NCBI GenBank assembly: GCA_031284445.1
Contig: JAISZW010000048.1
Coordinates: forward strand, 1 to 20,000
DNA from: Candidatus Methanovirga basalitermitum
GTDB taxonomy: Archaea; Methanobacteriota; Methanobacteria; Methanobacteriales; Methanobacteriaceae
Direction: 5' to 3'
DNA length: 20,000 bases
Part shown: piece after piece, positions 1 through 6,521 of the stretch
How positions within the stretch are numbered: the stretch's first letter is position 1
How the letters are laid out: every line of letters starts with the position of its first letter
Notes under the pieces: generated by a model
Told to the model about the DNA's origin: nothing
The model's input: the letters and a program-made list of their open reading frames with translations, nothing else
Databases searched by the model: none
Made by a program: the position numbers and the translations under genes

Positions 1-261
1 AACAAGAGAAGACAAGAAAAACATTATTTCTTTAAAGAAGAGAAATGGCTACAATATCATTTAACTTTGCAGATGGTAACACATAATCTCACTTACCACA
101 TCCCTCTTAAAAAACTCAACTTACAAAACATAAAAGGTAAAATCTGGAGAAAATATGATAAAGTAACACCAATGATGTCTGCAGAAGAAACTGACCATGT
201 ATGGTCTCTAAAAGAACTATTAACATTCCCATTCCACGTACACAAAAACATCAGTAGTTAA
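1..261 (+). CDS. DDE-type transposase, C-terminal part (cut by window edge)
   Basis: The frame is open from base 1 and ends with TAA at 259-261, giving 86 residues of a protein that began before the window. The tail contains TPMMSAEETDHVWSLKELL. A similar 'TDHVWS/T-xEEL' ending is, from memory, found at the C-terminus of several DDE-type insertion-sequence transposases in archaea; the family cannot be fixed from this tail. A decayed copy of the same stretch lies in inverted orientation at about 2429-2700. This copy has no internal stop in the visible part, so it may belong to an intact gene. The catalytic residues lie outside the window. Codon use is A-rich compared with its neighbours, as for other elements here. 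Confidence 0.65.
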   Translation, partial: NKRRQEKHYFFKEEKWLQYHLTLQMVTHNLTYHIPLKKLNLQNIKGKIWRKYDKVTPMMSAEETDHVWSLKELLTFPFHVHKNISS

Positions 262-355
262 AAGGGTCACTACCTAAATAAATATATATTAGATATTAAT
301 ATTTTATAAAATAACAAATGCCCCTGAAATGACTATAATTTTATAAATATTAATT

Positions 356-383
356 AATAAAGTTGCTGTAATTTAACTTTATT
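356..383 (-). terminator. Putative hairpin terminator after comE
   Basis: A perfect 9-bp inverted repeat (AATAAAGTT at 356-364, AACTTTATT at 375-383) with a 10-nt loop begins 17 nt past the comE stop codon on the minus strand. It is followed on that strand by an A/T-rich run. Archaeal terminators often rely on T-tracts alone, so a role in termination is inferred from position. Confidence 0.35.
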
Positions 384-399
384 CCTTATGATGTTCAAC

Positions 400-942
400 T
401 TATTTAATAGAGTTCATAAATCTTTTTTTGATTGATTCTGGTGTTAAATCGATAATTTCTACATTTGCATTTCCAGATGAGGTTTTGTAGTGAATGAATG
501 TGCTGTTTGTTTGTTTTTTGGTTAAAATATCTTTGAAGCTGATTTTATTGAAATCATGACTGTTTTTAAATCCTATACTTTTAGCTATTCTTAATAGGTT
601 GATGTTTTGAGTGTAGGTAGGTTGGTTTCCTGTTGAACCATATACATGGTTGTCAATAATGATTAGGATGAGGTTGTCTGGGTTTTGGTTTGCTATTGTG
701 ACTAATGATCCTAAGTTCATTAGAATTGATCCATCCCCGTCTATGATTATGGTTTTTTCTTCTTGAGATAATGCCAATCCTAAACCAATGGAGGAAGCCA
801 GTCCCATCGATCCTATCATGTAAAAGTTCCTGTTTCTATCTTTTATCTCATATAGTTCTCTTGATGGGAAGCCTATGTTTGCTACTACTATTTCATTGGT
901 GATATGTTCCATAATGCTCTTTATTGCATCATATCTTCTCAT
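400..942 (-). CDS. comE: Sulfopyruvate decarboxylase, beta (ThDP-binding) subunit
   Basis: ComE is the thiamin-diphosphate-binding subunit of sulfopyruvate decarboxylase, which turns 3-sulfopyruvate into sulfoacetaldehyde in coenzyme M biosynthesis. It acts in the cytoplasm with ComD. The 180-residue length is near the family norm. The ThDP fingerprint is visible: GDGS at residues 69-72, followed about 26 residues later by IIDNHVYGSTGNQ. The N-terminal MRRYDAIKSIM and the GSMGLASSIGLGLALS stretch are typical of the family. It starts 4 nt after the nop5 stop codon, so the two are probably co-transcribed. Oddly, no comD lies next to it: the downstream side runs into a hairpin and the transposase at 1-261. 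The partner must be encoded elsewhere or was lost from this site. Confidence 0.9.
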   Translation of the reverse strand: MRRYDAIKSIMEHITNEIVVANIGFPSRELYEIKDRNRNFYMIGSMGLASSIGLGLALSQEEKTIIIDGDGSILMNLGSLVTIANQNPDNLILIIIDNHVYGSTGNQPTYTQNINLLRIAKSIGFKNSHDFNKISFKDILTKKQTNSTFIHYKTSSGNANVEIIDLTPESIKKRFMNSIK

Positions 943-946
943 TTAA

Positions 947-2125
947 TCACATCAGTTTTCTATTTGTTTTTTTGCATTTTTTCTTATTTTTCTTTTTTCT
1001 TGGTTTTTTTGGAAAAGGATTTTCTTTTCTGATTTTTTCAACTTTTTCTATATACTCTTCTTTGATTTTTTCATCTAACTTTCCATTGAAGAAGTCTTTT
1101 CTAACTGAAAGAGATATTTTTAAGGCAAGTGCTCTGGATATTTTCCCACGAACCCACCACTTTGAACTTCTAACATCTGGATGTTGGTAAATTATTCCAT
1201 GTTTTGGTGGGTTTTCACCAGTTTTTAAGTGTCTAAATAATGCTTTTTCAGCACCTAATATCTGTATTGTCCCTGATGGATAAAGAGCTAATTTTTTTAG
1301 GCTTCCAACATGAGCAATTAGCTTGGCTCCGAGTGAAGAACCTATTAAGTTTTTTAGATTTGGAGATATTTTATCCATTTTGATGTCAATATATTCTTCA
1401 ATAGCTTCCCTTGATTTTTGTAGACTTTTTATAGATTTTCCAAAGCCTTTAATCATTTTCAAATCTTCAATTTCAATGTCTGCTCCATTACTAACATCAA
1501 CATTTATCCCATATTCTTTAAGATGATTTTCTATTATTTCTTCTCTATTTCCAACATCGGCTATTAATTTAATGTATATGTCATTTTTATTGATTACTTC
1601 CATTTCTGGGAAATAAATTGCATACCATTCTCTTATTCTCTCTGTGAGTTTACCAATAGCTTCATCAATTTCATCTATGGCATTTATGCTTTGAATAAGT
1701 AACTTATCCTCTTCTTGAGAGGATTCTTTCATTTTTAACTTTGCTACTTTATTAAGAGTCTCTACAATGAGTTTTTTCATATTTTCATTTTCAAATCCCA
1801 TATGCAATAAAACTTTCTCTAAATTTTCTCTTAGATATTTCCCCCCAATACTTATAGGTTTTACTATAATTTCATGATTGTCTAAATTAATTTTTGTTTT
1901 ATAATCAGAAATTCTTTTATTTGATTCAATATTAATCACTGAATAGTCTTTAACTATTCTATTTATAATATCTATTTCTTCTTTTAAGATTTCTTTGTTT
2001 AAGTTTTTTATTATCTTTAAATGGATTTTATTATCTTTAAAACTCTCATAATCAATTATTTTAAGGTTTTTATCAAATGCTACAATGCCACCAATGCATG
2101 TTGAGATATATGCCTTCATAATCAT
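947..2125 (-). CDS. nop5: Nop5/Nop56-like box C/D RNP core protein
   Basis: Nop5 is the scaffold of archaeal box C/D small RNPs. It bridges L7Ae-bound guide RNA and fibrillarin for 2'-O-methylation of rRNA and tRNA. Of 392 residues, the N-terminal third is the variable fibrillarin-binding domain. A coiled coil lies around 140-190, and the Nop domain follows with NLIGSSLGAKLIAHVGSLKKLA (about 259-280) and the signature GAEKALFRHL at 291-300. A lysine-rich tail follows residue 372. The second ATG (codon 3) is an equally good start; neither has a clear ribosome site, so the message may have a very short leader. Fibrillarin (flpA), the usual neighbour, is absent, and comE follows at once. A TTATAG-ended repeat begins 23 bp upstream and appears to provide the TATA box. 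Confidence 0.95.
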   Translation of the reverse strand: MIMKAYISTCIGGIVAFDKNLKIIDYESFKDNKIHLKIIKNLNKEILKEEIDIINRIVKDYSVINIESNKRISDYKTKINLDNHEIIVKPISIGGKYLRENLEKVLLHMGFENENMKKLIVETLNKVAKLKMKESSQEEDKLLIQSINAIDEIDEAIGKLTERIREWYAIYFPEMEVINKNDIYIKLIADVGNREEIIENHLKEYGINVDVSNGADIEIEDLKMIKGFGKSIKSLQKSREAIEEYIDIKMDKISPNLKNLIGSSLGAKLIAHVGSLKKLALYPSGTIQILGAEKALFRHLKTGENPPKHGIIYQHPDVRSSKWWVRGKISRALALKISLSVRKDFFNGKLDEKIKEEYIEKVEKIRKENPFPKKPRKKKNKKKCKKTNRKLM

Positions 2126-2145
2126 TGCCTATCTTTAGATAATCA

Positions 2146-2155
2146 TATTATAGTA
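2146..2155 (-). promoter_or_regulatory. Putative TATA box of nop5, inside a repeat end
   Basis: On the minus strand the box reads TACTATAATA. Its centre is about 25-30 bp upstream of the two candidate nop5 ATG codons (2125 and 2119), the spacing expected for a leaderless or short-leader archaeal transcript. It coincides with the terminal TTATAG of the 2148-2378 repeat. Nearly the same box (TACTATAAAT) sits at the matching repeat end upstream of rps19e. Confidence 0.45.
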
Positions 2156-2378
2156 AAAAATTTAATTTTTGGCACTAAAATTCTTGATTTATTTATATAT
2201 AATCATTTTGGAAAAGTTTGTCATTTTATAAAATATTAATATCAAATATAATTTATTTAAATTTGATTTAAAAAATTTTATAATTATAATTGATAAAGAT
2301 TACTATTATCACTATATACATTACCATTATCGCTATATAATCTGATAGTTTTAATGTTAATTTGATGCTACACTATAA
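2148..2378. repeat. TTATAG-ended miniature element, long copy
   Basis: This 231-bp non-coding stretch begins TTATAG and ends CTATAA. Its outer parts match the 96-bp element at 17517-17612: the left portion is alike over about 45 bp (atagtaaaaaa-tta-atttttt, then ctgatttattta), and the right portion shares TGATAGTTTTAATG and then ATGCTA-x-x-CTATAA. The two ends are imperfect inverted repeats. The inside differs: this copy has about 140 bp extra, including a 21-bp imperfect tandem repeat at 2299-2340. No coding capacity is seen. It fits a miniature inverted-repeat element (MITE) mobilised by another element, but no transposase with such ends is in the window. Both copies lie next to minus-strand housekeeping gene starts. 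Confidence 0.55.
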
Positions 2379-2428
2379 ATAAAATTCATGTGATTAAATT
2401 AGTTTAAATAAATGTTGGTGTTGACCAT

Positions 2429-2830
2429 TTAACTACTGATGTTTTTATTCCTGTGGAATGGAAATGTTAATAATTCTTTTAAAGTCCATACATGATCAGT
2501 TTCTCCTACAGACATCATGGGTGTCCACTTCATCATATTTTTTCTTTACATTTTATGTTCTTATAAATTAAGTTTTTTAAGAAGAATGTGGTTTAGTGAG
2601 ATATGTGTTACCATCTACAAAGTAAGATGAAATTGCACCCATTCGTCTTTTTTTAGAGTAATAATGGTTTTCTTGCTAATCTCTTGTTTTTTTCTCTTAT
2701 AATTTAAATTTTCTTCGCTCAATATTAGCTGGAGATTTGAGAACTGCTAATGTCATCAGATCTCCACATACTATCTTGAAACAATAAACTAAATTTTGAT
2801 CTTCTCTTTATTTTATTATCAGTAGTTCGT
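2429..2830 (-). pseudogene. Decayed transposase C-terminus, inverted copy of 1-261
   Basis: Read on the minus strand this stretch aligns with 1-261 over nearly its whole length. Shared blocks include agatggtaacacat, ccatgatgtct, gaaactga-catgtatgg, ttattaacatt-ccattccac and aaaaacatcagtagttaa, which contains the same stop codon (TAA at 2431-2429). It carries stops and frameshifts in the upper half and is not expressed as one protein. Upstream of the homologous block (about 2700-2830) further broken coding-like sequence of the same gene may remain. The two copies face each other in inverted orientation and bracket comE-nop5. Confidence 0.7.
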
Positions 2831-2888
2831 AAAGTAAATTATTAATTGTGTGGTGTATATTATTAGGTAGTGTACCATATTACTTAAG

Positions 2889-2897
2889 TTTTATATA
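2889..2897 (+). promoter_or_regulatory. Putative TATA box of the cysteine-rich micro-gene
   Basis: TTTTATATA lies 47-55 bp upstream of the TTG codon at 2945. A transcript starting about 25 bp downstream would include the GAGGTG ribosome site at 2933-2938. Confidence 0.4.
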
Positions 2898-2944
2898 GTA
2901 GTTATGCCCATATAAGATATACATAAAAAATTGAGGTGTTTATT

Positions 2945-3026
2945 TTGGGTAAATGTGGTCCTAAACCAAGTTTGTGAATGTTGCTTGTCCAAATATAAGG
3001 ATTGTAAAGATTATGGTAAAATATGA
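2945..3026 (+). pseudogene. Frameshifted cysteine-rich micro-protein
   Basis: A strong ribosome site (GAGGTG, 2933-2938) stands 6 nt before TTG at 2945. That frame reads MGKCGPKPSL and stops at 2975-2977. Dropping one T from the run at 2971-2973 continues it as CECCLSKYKDCKDYGKI to the TGA at 3024-3026. The repaired product would be 26 residues with cysteines at 4, 10, 12, 13 and 20. This density and spacing suggest a metal- or iron-sulfur-binding micro-protein, but I do not recognise the family. A TATA box, a ribosome site and a cysteine pattern together support a real but broken gene. The 3' exon side of the group II intron remnant follows about 50 bp further on. Confidence 0.4.
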
Positions 3027-3079
3027 AAACGGTAATGTGGTAGGTAATGGTACTTATAAAAATAAAAACGGGGTCGGAT

Positions 3080-3370
3080 AAAATCAGGAGGTTTCCCTCC
3101 TAACCTCTCCTAAGAACGGCTCGTGTCACTTTCATGACAAATCGCTCAAACACATCTTCATCTGTTAATGTAGAAATCTTCGTTTCTTGAAATATTCTTT
3201 TTTGGATTTATCATAAGGGCTGTGATTAAATTGTATCATAAAAATGCCTTTTTATAGGTCCAAACCATTTTAATTAGTTTGTTACCTTCTTTGGGTCCAT
3301 TTAAGATCTAATTGCTTCTACGCTTTCCATCATTTATAAGCTGGGAAATAGGTTTTCTTTATCTATTTCA
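3080..3370 (-). mobile_element. Group II intron remnant (3' end: maturase tail, domains V and VI)
   Basis: Domain V is at 3147 to 3114. It is exactly 34 nt in the classical layout: 9-nt 5' arm GAGCGATTT, 5-bp upper stem GTCAT/GTGAC, GAAA tetraloop, AC bulge, and 9-nt 3' arm GAGCCGTTC. The catalytic AGC triad is present; the lower helix has one A-C mismatch and several G-U pairs. Domain VI follows at about 3106-3080 with stem AGGAGG/CCTCCT (3101-3096 and 3091-3086), a GAAA loop and a candidate bulged branch-point A in the GATTTTAT tail. Upstream, broken frames keep pieces of the maturase domain: a WT tryptophan-threonine pair and then NHSPYDKSKKEYFKKRR, like the SP-x-D-xxxx-YW-xxR block. A frame through domain V reads ERFVMKVTRAVLRRG, as is usual when such reading frames run into this domain. 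Domains I-III and the polymerase are gone. Confidence 0.8.
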
Positions 3371-3379
3371 TAGGCTTAG

Positions 3380-4348
3380 GTGGATGTAATTAAGTCTAAT
3401 AATTGTACTGTATATGTACATGGTGTAAATGATTTGAATGATGTTGTGATTGATGCTGGAGGATTAAGTAATATATTCACAGTTAATTCATCATCCGCAT
3501 TGAGATTAGAGAATATAATATGTAAAGGAGGATCATCTGAAAATGGTGGGGCAATTGAAAGTCGTGGCTCACTAATTCTTGATAATTGTTCTTTGGAAAA
3601 TAATAATGCAAGAAGTGGAGGAGCATTATTTGCATTATTATCGAGTTTAAATAAGTGTGAAATAGTAAATACAGAGTTCACAGATAATACTGCTATAATT
3701 GGGGGTAGTGCTTACATTTTTGGTCAAAGTAATGATTTTAAAATGACAAATTCTACTTTTAAAAATAGTGAAGCCAGCAATGGTGGTGGATTTTATTTTC
3801 TTGGTGACAATTTGAATATTATTTTAAGTGATATTGATTTTTATAATAATAAAGCTTTAGTGAATAATCTTTTGTCAGATGGATTAGGTGGTGGACTGGG
3901 ATTATTTGGAATATTTAACTGTAGTTTGACTAAAGCCAATATTCATGATAATGAAGCAACTTTTGGTGTTGGAGTATGTGCAATGGGTACTTTAAGTGTT
4001 GATTCAAATATGAGTATAGCTGATTGTAATATAAGTAATAACGAAGCTTTAAATTACGGTGAAGGTGTTCTTGTGCATTCAGTTTATGATGGTGGTATTT
4101 GTTCAAATTCTGGTACCCAGGATGTAGACGATCAAACGAAGACTAAATTCTCTGGTAACAAACTTAATGTTCCACTTTTGGTTTTGACTCTTGCTAAGTT
4201 TGATTTTCAAAAATATTTCTTTTTTTATTTATTTTTAATAATATATGACTGTTTAGTTTTAAAACTTCTATGGTTTGGTTTATGTTGTGTAAATTTGGAG
4301 TTTCATGTCATAAAAATTAAGCATAATTGTTTATCATTTGTTTTTTAA
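3380..4348 (+). pseudogene. Adhesin-like beta-helix protein fragment
   Basis: The 322-codon frame has the repeat style of methanogen adhesin-like surface proteins: short Asn/Ser/Gly-rich units such as CSLENNNARSGGALFALL, TFKNSEASNGGGFYFL and CNISNNEALNYGEGVLV, which fold as a right-handed parallel beta helix with GGA/GGG turns. It starts with GTG immediately after an in-frame TAG, has no signal peptide and no ribosome site, and joins the group II intron remnant. After about residue 268 (FSGNKLN) the repeats give way to hydrophobic, low-complexity sequence that does not look like an adhesin end (no Big domain, no cell-wall anchor). It is best read as an internal fragment, truncated on both sides and unlikely to be secreted. 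Confidence 0.75.
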
Positions 4349-4451
4349 GATCTGATAGAAGATACTTGAACATCATGGTTATCCTTTAATAATTGAATCT
4401 CATCTAAGAGTATTTATATGATTAGATCATAAATTTATATCTGTTAAAAGA

Positions 4452-4677
4452 TGACCCCTTCCTCTATTGTGGGGAGGTGTACTAACCACACCTAAAAGTA
4501 TTTAAGGTGTAAAATACAAACTATAAACTACAGCAGTAAGAAGCGAAAACCAAGTTCTTATAGCTGTACTAAATTGAATTAAATTCAACAGTGGGGCGCA
4601 CGGGGTTTGCCTTTGGAAAAACTAAGATAACTTAGTGGATTAGGAATCCCCTTACTCTTTAGGAAGGGGAGCTTCAA
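4452..4677 (+). mobile_element. IS200/IS605-type end pair without tnpB, with an omega-RNA-like 3' end
   Basis: The right end holds TCCCCTT (4647-4653) pairing with AAGGGGA (4664-4670), followed by GCTTCAA. This is the hairpin-plus-TTCAA pattern at the right ends of IS605/IS1341 elements, where the 3' scaffold of the TnpB-associated guide (omega) RNA lies. Just before it are hairpin ACTAAG-ATAA-CTTAGT (4621-4636), a GGGGTTTGCC run and palindrome TTGAATT-A-AATTCAA (4574-4588). The left end has hairpin CCTCT/GGAGG (4461-4477) and ACACCT/AGGTGT (4488-4510). The 226-bp unit has no transposase or nuclease frame, so it is a non-autonomous, palindrome-associated element. It abuts the ribosome site of the 4693 gene. 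Confidence 0.6.
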
Positions 4678-4692
4678 GGAGAGGTGTATTAT

Positions 4693-4845
4693 ATGTGTAC
4701 AGTTGGAGGACCAATAGCTGATGTTGATATAAAAAAACTCAAAACTAAGAAATATAGATGTTTGGATTGTGGTAATGAGTTTAAAGGATTAGGTAGAAAA
4801 GTTATTTGTCCATCTTGTCAAAGTGATAATGTAGAACAGGTTTAA
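4693..4845 (+). CDS. Small zinc-ribbon protein
   Basis: This 50-residue protein starts MCTVGGPIADVDIKKL and carries one zinc ribbon: YRCLDCGNEF (CxxC) and, 15 residues on, VICPSCQSDN (CxxC). It resembles the stand-alone zinc-ribbon micro-proteins common in Methanobacteriales; the partner is unknown and could be a nucleic acid or another protein. The start is fixed by GGAGAGGTG (4678-4686), 6 nt before the ATG. The gene ends 7 nt before the ATG at 4853 of the next gene, so the two form a small operon. Its leader is unusual: the ribosome site directly follows the last base of the IS605-type element, so transcription probably begins inside or before that structured element. Confidence 0.8.
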   Translation: MCTVGGPIADVDIKKLKTKKYRCLDCGNEFKGLGRKVICPSCQSDNVEQV

Positions 4846-4852
4846 TGTGTTT

Positions 4853-5320
4853 ATGGATAAGAAGAGTATTAGATTAACTTCATCACAAGTATTATTCCTG
4901 ATTGGAGATACAGGGACAGTTGGGATAGTAAAAGTAGCTAAAGAGAAGTTTTTATTTATAGGAACTCCAGATAAAGAAGAAATAGTTATATTTCTTGAAG
5001 AAGATGATATAATAGCTATCTCTGCTTTTGGAAAAGGTGAGAAATATGAGAAAGCTATTAAGTCTATGGCATATTTAATACGAGAGATGAATTCACCGAT
5101 TGTTGTTTTAGAGAAGGATCATCCAAGTTCAAAAAGACTAGACATGGTCTTATCTGCTGGTAATAGTGTTCTATTAAGTTGTAATATTGTTCCTGGAACT
5201 CATCCAGAGCAAGATATTCTGTGTTCTTGTGATAGTCTTTCTGGTCTGGTAATAAATAAAACAATTGATGGGGTAGAAATAGAGAAAGATTTTGATAACT
5301 ATAAAATTGAGGAAATCTAA
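4853..5320 (+). CDS. Conserved methanogen protein of unknown function
   Basis: The product is about 155 residues starting MDKKSIRLTSSQVLFLIGDTG; an in-frame GTG two codons upstream (4847) is an alternative start. AGGT at 4838-4841 suits the GTG better by spacing, the ATG by codon strength. The protein looks alpha/beta and soluble, with alternating hydrophobic strands (QVLFLIGDTGTVGIVKV, IVIFLEEDDIIAISAF, SPIVVLEKDHP), two cysteines close together (DILCSCDSL) and an acidic C-terminus. No membrane segment or signal peptide is seen. I do not recognise the family. It follows the zinc-ribbon gene, with which it is probably co-transcribed, and converges on the radical SAM gene with a 10-bp gap, which suggests terminators shared between strands. 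Confidence 0.8.
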   Translation: MDKKSIRLTSSQVLFLIGDTGTVGIVKVAKEKFLFIGTPDKEEIVIFLEEDDIIAISAFGKGEKYEKAIKSMAYLIREMNSPIVVLEKDHPSSKRLDMVLSAGNSVLLSCNIVPGTHPEQDILCSCDSLSGLVINKTIDGVEIEKDFDNYKIEEI

Positions 5321-5330
5321 ATAATTGTCT

Positions 5331-6443
5331 CTAAAAGTTTGTTAAAGAGGTTTGAAAGCTACCTTTTAATTTAATAAATGGCTCTGCTCTGCTTACAACA
5401 ACTCCTAACTTTTTAAGTTCATTGATGGTTTTAAACGGCATTTTTTTCCTAATGTTAATAATTTTAGAAGCTGATTTGGGTCCAATTCCAGGAACTCTTA
5501 ATAATTCGTGTAAAGGTGCTGAATTAATTTCAACTGGAAATATATTCATGTTTAGAGCAGAAAGATATTTAGGATCTTCATCTTCTGAAAGCAAACCATT
5601 TTTATTAAATACTATTTCATCTACATCAAATCTGTATGTTTTTATAAGTGCTTCAGCATGATAAAGTTGAGCTGTTCTTTTACTACTGCATTTTTCTTTG
5701 CTTTCAAGTTCTGTTCCACTCACAGGATCAAAGGCACTAAAATAACTTCGATGTATATTTAATCTTTTGTAAAATGATTTTAATGAAGATAAAACCTCAT
5801 GATCTGTTTCATCATTGGCTCCAATGACAAACTGTGTGGTTGCACCTGACTGAGCAAGGCTTTTGTCTTTTCTTTTTATTGAATCAATCCATTTAAATCT
5901 ACGAAGAATGTCTTTTTTAAAACTTTTAGTTGGACTTATTTCAGATAGACCATCTGGAGTTGCAGATTCGAAGTTTATGCTAACCCTATTGGCGAGTCTC
6001 ATGGCTCTTTTTATAGATTCTTTCGATGCCCCAGGAACTATTTTAAGGTGGATATAACTATTGTAGCCATAATCTTTTCTTAAAATCTTTGCAACTTCTA
6101 TCATATTTTCCATAGTATAATTTGCAGATTTAATGATTCCTGAACTTAAAAATAATCCATAAACATACTTTTTTTGATAGTAATCAAGGAAAACATTAGT
6201 AACTTCTTCTGGTTCAAGTTTTAACCTTGTAAATTTATGTTTAGACTGATTAATACAATATTTACAATCAAAAACACATTCATTGGTCATTAAAACCTTA
6301 AATATAGGTATTTTACAATTATTGGATGTGGTATGGTAAATTCCAGGAAGATTAGTGTTTGATTGTTTAATATCATTTGAGTAATCACAAAGATCATACT
6401 GTGCATAGTCACAGAGAACCTGCATTTTTCTTAAGCTTTCCAT
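5331..6443 (-). CDS. Radical SAM protein with C-terminal helix-hairpin-helix (putative DNA modification/repair)
   Basis: This 370-residue protein has the radical SAM cluster motif CVFDCKYC (Cys 56, 60 and 63), which binds the 4Fe-4S cluster and SAM. The usual core strands follow (YGLFLSSGI, YIHLKIVPGAS, VSINFESATP, TTQFVIGANDET). Near the end, LLRVPGIGPKSASKIINIRKK (about 314-334) is a classic helix-hairpin-helix DNA-binding motif. It matches the family annotated as putative DNA modification/repair radical SAM protein, whose bacterial members are usually encoded beside a uracil-DNA-glycosylase-like gene; no such partner is here. The reaction is unknown. The ATG at 6443 has no ribosome site; the ATG at 6425 (Met 7) is a possible start for a leaderless message. 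It converges on the 4853-5320 gene. Confidence 0.88.
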   Translation of the reverse strand: MESLRKMQVLCDYAQYDLCDYSNDIKQSNTNLPGIYHTTSNNCKIPIFKVLMTNECVFDCKYCINQSKHKFTRLKLEPEEVTNVFLDYYQKKYVYGLFLSSGIIKSANYTMENMIEVAKILRKDYGYNSYIHLKIVPGASKESIKRAMRLANRVSINFESATPDGLSEISPTKSFKKDILRRFKWIDSIKRKDKSLAQSGATTQFVIGANDETDHEVLSSLKSFYKRLNIHRSYFSAFDPVSGTELESKEKCSSKRTAQLYHAEALIKTYRFDVDEIVFNKNGLLSEDEDPKYLSALNMNIFPVEINSAPLHELLRVPGIGPKSASKIINIRKKMPFKTINELKKLGVVVSRAEPFIKLKGSFQTSLTNF

Positions 6444-6521
6444 ATAATATATTAGCTACTTATATGTTAATAAGTTTTAATGTAATAAATTCAAAAATAT
6501 TAAAATGATTCTATTAGTTTT

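Noticed and set aside
924..1190. Plus-strand Phe-rich open frame opposite the nop5 tail
   Set aside because: The Phe runs are the complement of the lysine-rich Nop5 C-terminus; there is no start signal.
3376..3681. Minus-strand frame opposite the adhesin fragment
   Set aside because: Antisense of the beta-helix repeats; no ribosome site and no protein-like pattern.
4452..4677. RNase P RNA or SRP RNA as an explanation of the structured stretch
   Set aside because: None of the conserved blocks of RNase P RNA (for example ACAGAAA or the GAGGAAAGTC-type segment) or of the SRP Alu and S domains are visible; the ends fit an IS605-type element better.
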